Shown here piece after piece: positions 10,172 to 17,087 of a stretch of 64,000 bases of DNA. Origin of the DNA: CAYMTR01 sp964393405. Its GTDB lineage: Bacteria; Bacteroidota; Bacteroidia; Bacteroidales; Prolixibacteraceae. The DNA is taken from the NCBI GenBank assembly GCA_964393405.1, contig CAYMTR010000013.1, positions 6,381 through 70,380 of the forward strand. The letters are read 5' to 3'. The notes below the pieces were generated by a model that saw only the letters and a list, made by a program, of their open reading frames with translations, did not search any database and was not told the origin of the DNA. Every line of letters begins with the position of its first letter. Position 1 is the first letter of the stretch. A program made the position numbers and the translations under genes.

Positions 10172-10206
10172 AAAGTTCCGGGAATAAACATCCCGGGACT
10201 TTACTT
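10172..10206 (+). terminator. Terminator after TonB/T9SS pair
   Basis: Twelve-base stem aaagttccggga (10172-10183) with tcccgggacttt (10191-10202), one G-U pair and a seven-base loop. The T tract after it is short and interrupted, so termination may be partial, allowing some read-through into the MORN-repeat gene. Confidence 0.65.
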
Positions 10207-10222
10207 GTTTTGAAAAAATAAT

Positions 10223-10230
10223 TAGGAGGT
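10223..10230 (+). promoter_or_regulatory. Strong Shine-Dalgarno site
   Basis: The sequence taggaggt ends seven bases before the ATG at 10238. It is a near-perfect anti-16S match, unlike nearly all other genes in this window, which have no purine-rich site. It fixes the start of the MORN-repeat protein. Confidence 0.7.
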
Positions 10231-10237
10231 TCATAAA

Positions 10238-10723
10238 ATGAGAAAAAGTATCGTGTTGTTAGGTGCATTGTTTTTATTGGTTTTAAGTTCATTCTCGCAG
10301 AATATTAAAGAGGTCGATGGTATTTTCTATTCTGTTACCAGACCATATACCGGTGACTTTAAAAGTTACTATGACAATGGTAATATCAAAATTGAAATGA
10401 CATTGATAGATGGAAAAAAAGATGGAGAAGTAAAAGTATATTTTGAGAATGGAGAGCTCAATGAGATAAGGTCATATTCAAAAAATATCATGCATGGTGA
10501 CTGGATTACATACAACGAAAACAAAGTTAAAGTAGCAGAAGCCCATTATGTTGAAAGTAAAAAAGATGGGAAATGGTATATATGGGATGACTCAGGGGTT
10601 TTAATATATGAACTAGAATATACAAATGGAGAAAAAACAGGTGTTTGGAAGAATTACGACAAAGAAGGTAAGGTCATAAAAGAACGAAATTATTCAGAAG
10701 AGCTAAAACAAAAAGAACAGTAA
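10238..10723 (+). CDS. Exported MORN-type repeat protein
   Basis: Protein of 161 residues with a signal peptide (about 1-21, ending LSSFSQ). The rest is a set of short variant MORN repeats of the YwqK/MORN_2 type, seen as YYDNGNIKIEMTLIDGKKDG, YFENGELNEIRSYS, YNENKVKVAEAHYVESKKDG and YDKEGKVIKERNY, each pairing an aromatic-N/D-G motif with a K-D/H-G motif. Such proteins form flat beta-hairpin ladders and are usually of unknown role; the toxin-antitoxin label often attached to YwqK is not supported here because no partner toxin is present. No lipobox is seen, so it is probably periplasmic. It sits between a weak terminator and the small domain protein at 10811. Confidence 0.75.
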   Translation: MRKSIVLLGALFLLVLSSFSQNIKEVDGIFYSVTRPYTGDFKSYYDNGNIKIEMTLIDGKKDGEVKVYFENGELNEIRSYSKNIMHGDWITYNENKVKVAEAHYVESKKDGKWYIWDDSGVLIYELEYTNGEKTGVWKNYDKEGKVIKERNYSEELKQKEQ

Positions 10724-10730
10724 TGATATT

Positions 10731-10748
10731 TGTAATATTATTGTAATT
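10731..10748 (+). promoter_or_regulatory. Direct repeat resembling a Pho box layout
   Basis: Two seven-base direct repeats, tgtaata (10731-10737) and tgtaatt (10742-10748), are separated by four A/T bases, giving the 11-base period used by PhoB-family regulators. It lies about 63 bases before the gene at 10811. In AT-rich DNA such a pair can arise by chance and no Bacteroidota consensus was used, so this is a weak call. Confidence 0.2.
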
Positions 10749-10810
10749 GATGCTTAATTACACTTTAACAGCGTAAGTATACTTTTACATTGAATTTATA
10801 AAAGAAAAAA

Positions 10811-11164
10811 ATGAAAAAGCTGATATTTAGTCTATCGATAATATGTCTCGCTATTGCAGGACAAGCAAAAGATATAAATGAAAAAGCAGAAACTACTCAT
10901 GAGAATATTTTAACAATACAGATAAGTGGTAATGTTGTTGATAAAACATCAAAAGAAGCATTAGTCGGAGTTGAAGTTAAAATTGATGAATTGAACATCA
11001 AAACATACACTGATTTTGATGGAATGTTTTCATTCAAGGATTTAAAACCCGGAGAATACAATATAACAGCATCATACATCTCATACGAAAAGAACGTAAT
11101 TGAAATACCGGTTGATAATAAAGACAATAATCAGATTTCAATTAAACTCGAGTCATCAAATTAA
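10811..11164 (+). CDS. Small exported regulatory-like beta-sandwich protein
   Basis: A 117-residue protein with a signal peptide (MKKLIFSLSIICLAIAGQAK) and one carboxypeptidase-regulatory-like domain at about 35-115: ISGNVVDKTSKEALVGVEV, then YTDFDGMFSFKDLKPGEYNI and ASYISYEKN. It matches the N-terminal domain of the TonB receptor at 5576 in layout but has no plug or barrel, so it is the lone domain and not a truncated receptor: a normal stop and a terminator follow directly. Free-standing versions are common in Bacteroidota and of unknown function. It is the last gene in the exported block after the phosphate operon. Confidence 0.75.
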   Translation: MKKLIFSLSIICLAIAGQAKDINEKAETTHENILTIQISGNVVDKTSKEALVGVEVKIDELNIKTYTDFDGMFSFKDLKPGEYNITASYISYEKNVIEIPVDNKDNNQISIKLESSN

Positions 11165-11188
11165 TTATCACTTTAGAATTATCAAAGA

Positions 11189-11218
11189 AAAGCTGCCAAA
11201 TATGGTAGCTTTTTTTTT
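11189..11218 (+). terminator. Intrinsic terminator
   Basis: Stem aaagctgcca (11189-11198) with tggtagcttt (11203-11212), one G-U pair, a four-base loop and eight T at the 3' side. It closes the exported block 24 bases after the stop at 11164. Confidence 0.88.
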
Positions 11219-11284
11219 GAGCTAACCTTTTAAAAATATTTTAATTTTTCTTTAACTGCATATTAATAAGTCAAGGATATTTTA

Positions 11285-11389
11285 GCATCTGTATTAAATA
11301 GTTCAATTTCTTTCTAAATCATCAAACAGGAAAGGTAAGCCTGTTTTATATTTAAGATTGATCGACCGCTCCCTGGGGAGCGGTTTTTT
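11285..11389 (+). ncRNA. Candidate small RNA between convergent genes
   Basis: Plus-strand transcription from the block upstream is already ended at 11189-11218, yet a second plus-strand terminator lies at 11366-11389, preceded by another hairpin aaacagg (11324-11330) with cctgttt (11340-11346). No protein-coding frame fits between them. A short transcript starting somewhere near 11285 would be about 100 bases with two stems. The 5' end is a guess; I see no match to a named RNA family. The alternative is simply a backup terminator. Confidence 0.35.
11366..11389 (+). terminator. GC-rich intrinsic terminator
   Basis: Stem ccgctcc (11366-11372) with ggagcgg (11377-11383), tetraloop ctgg, then six T. 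The T run is only on the plus-strand side, so it does not serve the minus-strand GH95 gene that ends at 11416. It is the 3' end of the candidate small RNA. Confidence 0.85.
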
Positions 11390-11415
11390 GTTTATACAAA
11401 TACTTTTAAAAAAAC

Positions 11416-13701
11416 TTAGTTAAGATGAATAGTCTCCCCCACTTTAGGCTTAATCTTTACAACCTCCCCATTATATCTTACTTTACAAGGATTTCCTTTT
11501 AAAGATTTAATGGATGCTGATATTATTTTACCATCTTCCCATTCCATGCTTACCTCAAATGCACCTCTTGCTTTTAATCCTGAGACTTTACCTTTATTCC
11601 ATGCTAAAGGCAAAGCAGGCAAAAGCGATATTTCATCAGCATGGCTCTGGATAAGCATTTCTGAAATACCGGCTGTAGCACCAAAATTACCGTCAATCTG
11701 AAATGGAGGATGCGTATCAAACAGATTTGAAAGAGTTGACTTTCTTAACAATTCAAGTAAGTTTTCATAGGCTTTTTCCCCATCACAAAGTCTGGCAAAA
11801 TAATTTATTATCCAAGCCCTGCTCCAACCGGTGTATCCTCCCCCGTGCGAAAGCCTATAGTCAATAGTTTTGCGGGCTGCTGAAGCAAACTCAGGTGTTT
11901 TTGCAACACTAATCTCATTTCCGGGAAAGAGACCATATAAATGAGAAATATGACGGTGTCCAGGTTCCGGTTCTTCAAACTCTTCAGTCCATTCCATTAT
12001 TCTACCATCGCTGCCAATACGAAGCGGACTAAGCTTAGGTAATATTTTTTCAAGTTCTTTTCTGAATTTTGCATCTAGCTTAATCGCTTTAGAAGCAGCA
12101 ATAGTGTTGTTCAACAATTCACGAGTGATAGACATGTCCATAGTTGGTCCCATTGTAATATTTGAGATCTTTCCATCGGGAGTTTTAAATTTATTTTCGG
12201 GTGAACTAGAGGGACCTGTGACGAGATAACCTGTTTTGGGATCTGTAGTAAGATAATCAACAAAAAACAATGATGCTTCTTTTAACACAGGATAATTCTT
12301 TTCAAGAAATTCAAGATCTCCGGTAAACAAATAATGTTGCCATATATGCTGACAGCACCAGGCTGCACCCATAGGCCACATCCCCCACTCTGCTTTTCCT
12401 TCCGCTGTAGTCCAATACCATACATTTGTATCATAATGAGCCATAAAGCCTCGGCTGTTATACATTTCGCGGGCTGTTACTCTTCCTCTTGTTCTCAGAC
12501 TATCAATAAGAGCGATAAAAGGAAGATGGCATTCTGAAAGGTTAGCAACTTCGGCCGGCCAGTAGTTCATTTGTATGTTAATATTTATATGATAGTCGGC
12601 ACTCCATGGAGGAACAAGGCCATCAGCCCATATTCCTTGTAAATTGGCAGCAAGGTCACCCGGTCTTGAACTGCTTATAAGTAAGTAGCGTCCAAAATTG
12701 AAATACGTTTCTACGAGATCATTGTCCTCTCCCCCTTTTTTTACAGCCTCAAGTTTTAAATCAGTTGGAATGTCAGGATTTGAATCATCCCCAAGATCAA
12801 GTTCTACCCTGTTGAAATATTTCTGATAATCATCAATATGAGCTTCTTTAATCTTGTCATATTCTTTTCTGAGAACTCTGTACAAAGTTTCATTACATTT
12901 AATCTTAGGATCTTCCCCCCAGTAATTTGTAGCAGCAGTTAAAAAAAAGACAACTGAATCAGCTCCGGTAATAATTATGCTATCACCTTTGACAGCCATT
13001 TTTCCAGAAGCAGGCACTATTTTAAGAATCGAGTAGTAATTCACTCCCGGATTCAGATCTTTAGTCTCAACACCTCCGGCGGTAACCCTCCCCGACATTA
13101 TTATTTTATCCTTTTCGGCAGTTATAGCAGCATCTTTTGGGCGAGAAAGCCTTGCACTAAGGTTAATTCCTCCCGGTTTGTCACAAATGATTTTTACAGC
13201 AAGAATCTGATCTGGAGAAGAAGAAAAATATTCTCTTTTAAAATTAATTCCATCAACTTTATAGCTCACTGAAGCTAATGCTTTACTCAAGTCTAAGCTT
13301 CGAGAATAATCTGTAATCGTTTTACCATGCTTCATGTTAATGAACAAATCCCCAAGAGACTGATACATATTCCAGTTGCCATTTCCCATGAAATTGTTTT
13401 CAGTAATTTCTTGAGCCTTTTGATATTCGCCTTCAAAAAGAAGTTTTCTTATTTCGGGAAGATATTTATAAGCACCGGGCTTATCTGTAAACTGTTCTCT
13501 GCTGCCTGTCCATAGCGATTCTTCGTTTAGTTGGACTCTTTCCCTTCTGATTTCACCAAAGACCATACCTCCTAAACGCCCATTACCAATAGGAAGAGCA
13601 TCTTCCCAAACCTTGGCAGGTTGATTGAACCACATTTTCTCTGATGCCATTGAGAAAAGAGACAGGGTAAGAAGAAAAATAATCGCTTTAAACTTTTTCA
13701 T
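11416..13701 (-). CDS. GH95 family alpha-L-fucosidase-like hydrolase
   Basis: Exported glycoside hydrolase of 761 residues, a normal length for family GH95, whose members remove alpha-L-fucose or alpha-L-galactose from glycans. A signal peptide spans about 1-19. The N-terminal beta-sandwich begins with PAKVWEDALPIGNGRLGGMV, a family hallmark, and the (alpha/alpha)6 barrel fills about 280-680. Likely catalytic residues, placed by motif, are N373 and N375 in HININIQMNYWPAE, E502 in SSSPENKF and D670 in FQIDGNFGATAG; all are present. It has no T9SS tail and no Sus genes nearby, so it is probably periplasmic and not part of a polysaccharide locus. It starts 146 bases before the glnN terminator and is likely a single-gene unit. 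Confidence 0.92.
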   Translation of the reverse strand: MKKFKAIIFLLTLSLFSMASEKMWFNQPAKVWEDALPIGNGRLGGMVFGEIRRERVQLNEESLWTGSREQFTDKPGAYKYLPEIRKLLFEGEYQKAQEITENNFMGNGNWNMYQSLGDLFINMKHGKTITDYSRSLDLSKALASVSYKVDGINFKREYFSSSPDQILAVKIICDKPGGINLSARLSRPKDAAITAEKDKIIMSGRVTAGGVETKDLNPGVNYYSILKIVPASGKMAVKGDSIIITGADSVVFFLTAATNYWGEDPKIKCNETLYRVLRKEYDKIKEAHIDDYQKYFNRVELDLGDDSNPDIPTDLKLEAVKKGGEDNDLVETYFNFGRYLLISSSRPGDLAANLQGIWADGLVPPWSADYHININIQMNYWPAEVANLSECHLPFIALIDSLRTRGRVTAREMYNSRGFMAHYDTNVWYWTTAEGKAEWGMWPMGAAWCCQHIWQHYLFTGDLEFLEKNYPVLKEASLFFVDYLTTDPKTGYLVTGPSSSPENKFKTPDGKISNITMGPTMDMSITRELLNNTIAASKAIKLDAKFRKELEKILPKLSPLRIGSDGRIMEWTEEFEEPEPGHRHISHLYGLFPGNEISVAKTPEFASAARKTIDYRLSHGGGYTGWSRAWIINYFARLCDGEKAYENLLELLRKSTLSNLFDTHPPFQIDGNFGATAGISEMLIQSHADEISLLPALPLAWNKGKVSGLKARGAFEVSMEWEDGKIISASIKSLKGNPCKVRYNGEVVKIKPKVGETIHLN

Positions 13702-13807
13702 ATCAGTTTTTTTTAAACCACAGTAGATTTGCTTTTACAAATTTATAATAATCGGTAAGCATAGAACTGATTAAAATGTAAAGAAATAGGTTGAATATTG
13801 AAAACAA

Positions 13808-13838
13808 ATAAAAAAAGCCACCTTCAACGGGTGGCTTT
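13808..13838 (-). terminator. glnN intrinsic terminator
   Basis: Read on the minus strand, stem aaagccacc with ggtggcttt and a seven-base loop is followed by seven T and then an A/T-rich tract. It lies 22 bases after the glutamine synthetase stop. Confidence 0.92.
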
Positions 13839-13860
13839 GATTTTAAGCTGATATTAATTT

Positions 13861-16047
13861 TTAGCGATTGAACAAAAGTTCACGATATTTGGGTAATGGC
13901 CATAACTCATCGTCGATTATAAGTTCAAGTTCATCGATGTGAATTCTTATTTCTTCTAGGAAATGTCTGACAGTACTATCGTAAGCATAAGCTTTAGCCT
14001 TACCGTCATCAATCTTGTTTGCCACTTTTCGGGCTTCAACCATTGCTTCAACTTTTGTTTTAATTGAATTAATGTGATCGGAAATCTCTCTTATCAAATC
14101 TAAACGATTTCCGGCAAGAGATTTATACTCATCTCCAAAGACATCTTTCAAAGCATGAACATTCTTGGTCAATTGAGTCTGATATTTCATTGCAGTAGGA
14201 ACAATGTGGTTAAGAGCCATATCGCCAAGAACTCTTGCTTCAATCTGAATTTTCTTAGTAAACTTTTCATATTCAACCTCAACACGACCTTCAAGTTCAA
14301 TTTCATTGAAGATACCCATCTTAATGAATAAGTCTTTGGACTTTTCAGAAAGGTAAGCTTCAAGAGCTTTAGGTACACTTGTAATATTTGAAAGCCCGCG
14401 GCGTTCTGCTTCTTCAACCCATTCCTGACTATAACCGTTTCCGTCAAAACGAACAGGTTTACATTTTGCTATATATTTCTTTAAAATCTGGAATATTGCT
14501 TCATCTTTCTTTACACCTTTATCAATTAGAACATCAACATCTTTTTTGAATTCTATTAATTGAGCTGCGACTGCGGTATTAAGGGCAATCATTGCAGAAG
14601 AGCAGTTTGCTGAAGAACCAACAGCACGGAACTCAAAGCGGTTTCCTGTAAATGCAAAAGGAGAAGTTCTGTTACGGTCAGTATTATCGAGTAGAATTTC
14701 AGGTATTCTTCCAATATCAAGCTTCAAAGATGTTTTTTGTTCAGGAGTCATTTTGTTTTCAGAAACACTTAGCTCAATTAAATCAAGCATCTTATTCACT
14801 TCAGTTCCAAGAAAAGCAGAAATAATTGCTGGTGGAGCTTCATTTGCTCCAAGACGGTGAGAGTTGTTAGCATTCAGAATCGAAGCGCGTAAAAGGTCTT
14901 GATTATTGTATACAGCCATGATGGTGTTAACAATAAAGGTTAGAAACTGCAGGTTACTCTTAGGGTTTTTGCCCGGTGAATAAAGAATAACACCAGTGTT
15001 TGTTGAAAGAGACCAGTTGTTATGTTTTCCTGAACCGTTAATTCCGGAGAAAGGTTTTTCATGCAACAAAACTCTAAAATTGTGTTTACGTGCGATCTTC
15101 TGCAACAAGTCCATAATCATTAAGTTATGGTCGTTTGCAAGGTTACATTCTTCGTATATTGGAGCCAATTCAAATTGGTTGGGAGCAACTTCGTTATGTC
15201 TTGTTTTTAATGGAATTCCCAATTTATATGCTTCATTTTCAACATCCCTCATAAAGTTTCCAACACGTTCTGGAATAGACGCAAAATAATGGTCTTCCAG
15301 CTGTTGATCCTTTGCAGAAGAGTGTCCCATCAACGTACGACCGGTTAAAGCAAGGTCAGGACGAGCATGAAACAAAGCATCATCAATAAGAAAGTATTCT
15401 TGTTCCCATCCTAAGTTTGTTGTCACTTTGGTAACATTTTTATCGAAATACTGACAAACATCTACAGCTGCTTTGTCAATTAAATTTAAGGACTTTAGAA
15501 GAGGAGCTTTATAATCTAATGCTTCCCCGGTATAAGAAATGAAAATTGTAGGAATACAAAGAGTAGTACCAACTATAAATGCCGGAGAAGAAACATCCCA
15601 AGCAGTATAGCCACGAGCTTCAAAAGTTTGGCGAATACCACCGCTTGGAAAAGAAGAAGCATCAGGTTCCTGCTGAGCAAGCAGCTTACCGGAGAACCCC
15701 TCTACAACGCCGCCCGAACCATCATGATCGATAAATGCATCATGTTTTTCTGCGGTACTATCTGTCAAAGGCTGAAACCAGTGACTATAGTGAGTTGCAC
15801 CGTTTTCAAGAGCCCAGGCCTTCATCCCGGTAGCTACACCATCAGCAATTTTCCGATCAATAGTAGTACCGTTATCAATTGCATCAATTACGCCTTTAAA
15901 AGCGTCCTTGGAAAGATATTTCTGCATTTTAGGCCTATCGAAAACCAACATGCCATAGTAATCGGACGTCAAAGGCTTTTCCTTTTTAACCTCAAGAGGT
16001 TTTCTATCCAATAATTTTTCAAAAGCAATTAAACGAAAAGTAGCCAT
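13861..16047 (-). CDS. glnN: Glutamine synthetase type III
   Basis: Cytoplasmic enzyme that makes glutamine from glutamate, ammonia and ATP. At 728 residues it has the long type III (GSIII) form, not the 450-residue GSI or short GSII. I chose the ATG at 16047 (MATFRLIAFEKLLDRK); an upstream in-frame start at 16077 adds only ten unlikely residues and would lie upstream of the promoter transcript start. The catalytic core includes NEVAPNQFELAPIYE, GINGSGKHNNWSLSTNTG and NRTSPFAFTGNRFEFRAVG, with a long helical C-terminus as in the family. It has its own promoter with a palindrome and its own terminator. The neighbour upstream is a class I amidotransferase-like protein. Confidence 0.95.
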   Translation of the reverse strand: MATFRLIAFEKLLDRKPLEVKKEKPLTSDYYGMLVFDRPKMQKYLSKDAFKGVIDAIDNGTTIDRKIADGVATGMKAWALENGATHYSHWFQPLTDSTAEKHDAFIDHDGSGGVVEGFSGKLLAQQEPDASSFPSGGIRQTFEARGYTAWDVSSPAFIVGTTLCIPTIFISYTGEALDYKAPLLKSLNLIDKAAVDVCQYFDKNVTKVTTNLGWEQEYFLIDDALFHARPDLALTGRTLMGHSSAKDQQLEDHYFASIPERVGNFMRDVENEAYKLGIPLKTRHNEVAPNQFELAPIYEECNLANDHNLMIMDLLQKIARKHNFRVLLHEKPFSGINGSGKHNNWSLSTNTGVILYSPGKNPKSNLQFLTFIVNTIMAVYNNQDLLRASILNANNSHRLGANEAPPAIISAFLGTEVNKMLDLIELSVSENKMTPEQKTSLKLDIGRIPEILLDNTDRNRTSPFAFTGNRFEFRAVGSSANCSSAMIALNTAVAAQLIEFKKDVDVLIDKGVKKDEAIFQILKKYIAKCKPVRFDGNGYSQEWVEEAERRGLSNITSVPKALEAYLSEKSKDLFIKMGIFNEIELEGRVEVEYEKFTKKIQIEARVLGDMALNHIVPTAMKYQTQLTKNVHALKDVFGDEYKSLAGNRLDLIREISDHINSIKTKVEAMVEARKVANKIDDGKAKAYAYDSTVRHFLEEIRIHIDELELIIDDELWPLPKYRELLFNR

Positions 16048-16077
16048 ATTTCTATATTTTATTGATATTAGTAACAC

Positions 16078-16115
16078 TTTGATATCAAAAGTACATTTTT
16101 TTATAACCTAACAAT
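16078..16115 (-). promoter_or_regulatory. glnN promoter with overlapping palindrome
   Basis: On the minus strand, TACTTTTG (16093-16086) matches the Bacteroidota -7 consensus TAnnTTTG, and ATTG (16115-16112) lies 18 bases upstream in the -33 place. A perfect 12-base palindrome TTTGATATCAAA at 16078-16089 overlaps the -7 element and the expected transcription start, as an operator would. The predicted leader is about 30 bases before the glnN ATG. Nitrogen control of glnN would fit, but the binding protein is unknown. Confidence 0.55.
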
Positions 16116-16189
16116 ACTTATGGCATACTTTTTTAAAATTAACATTGACTTTTTTTATTTTTTTAATAAATAATTTACAAATGAGTAGT

Positions 16190-16885
16190 TTATTTTAGAA
16201 CACACCCCATAAAATTTGATATTATTGATTGATTTTTATATTCTGATCGAAGTCTTACCCTTAATAATTCAGAGGTAGGCAATTTTAATGCTTTTATATA
16301 CATTCTTATTACTTCTTCGGAAATTTCAGGATGAAATTGCAATGCAAATACTGAATTAACTTTTACACCAAGCGTTTCACCACCTAAACTTTTAGCAATA
16401 ACTTCAGGATTGCCAGGAATTATAGTATTTATAGACTGACAAATGGAATAACTTTCAAAATTGTCGCCAATACCAGTAAATATTTTTTCACAAGCTGGTT
16501 CTTCAAAAATGTTAACACTTATTTTTTGCGGATATAATGATTTAAAGTCAGTAATAATTTCTCCCCCAAAAGCTTTAACTACAGTTTTAAAACCATACCC
16601 TATCGCCAAAACCGGAATATTACAATATGAGGCGGTTATTATCCAATCAATTAGAGTTTTCTCCCATGAGTACTTTTTCCTTAAATTTTCAGGATAACCA
16701 ACAATAAATGCGCAGCTAAAGTCCTGCGGATGTCTTAGTGTATCACCCTTTGCCAAATCAAACAACTTATATTTTGCCTCAGGATTGTTTATTTTCTTTA
16801 TTAACCAATCGTTGAAATCTCCATACCTGTCTTTTATTTCAGACAAAGTATTACCACATTTAATTATCGCTATGTTCTTCACCAT
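16190..16885 (-). CDS. Class I glutamine amidotransferase-like protein, catalytic Cys absent
   Basis: Cytoplasmic protein of 231 residues with the class I amidotransferase (GuaA N-terminal type) fold: IVGYP near 61-65, the nucleophile elbow at about 92-99, and the H-P-E dyad at 185-187 in LQFHPEIS. The elbow reads AIGYGFK where active members have G-x-C-Y-G-H-Q, so Gly96 replaces the nucleophilic Cys; the codon at 16598-16600 is ggg on the minus strand, more than one base from a Cys codon. His and Glu of the triad remain. Glutaminase activity is therefore unlikely; it may bind glutamine or act as a regulator. It is encoded next to and in line with glnN, 142 bases upstream. The exact subfamily is not recognised. 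Confidence 0.75.
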   Translation of the reverse strand: MVKNIAIIKCGNTLSEIKDRYGDFNDWLIKKINNPEAKYKLFDLAKGDTLRHPQDFSCAFIVGYPENLRKKYSWEKTLIDWIITASYCNIPVLAIGYGFKTVVKAFGGEIITDFKSLYPQKISVNIFEEPACEKIFTGIGDNFESYSICQSINTIIPGNPEVIAKSLGGETLGVKVNSVFALQFHPEISEEVIRMYIKALKLPTSELLRVRLRSEYKNQSIISNFMGCVLK

Positions 16886-17087
16886 CCAGATTTTTAGAAG
16901 TACATTTAAAAATAAACTATTTGTTACAATTTCGAGCCTTTTATGTCTAAAATCTAATGATTATGATAATCCATGAGATTTTACTCTAATTCTTGTTAAT
17001 AACTGAATTATTGTCTATTGGAATATTTTAATATTTTTGAATAAAATCCTTTTAAAAGAGCAATTAATATAAACCTAGACCTTAAAA

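Noticed and set aside
10238..10723. Toxin-antitoxin reading of the YwqK-like MORN protein
   Set aside because: No toxin-like neighbour is present and the protein is exported; the label is a known carry-over in annotation.
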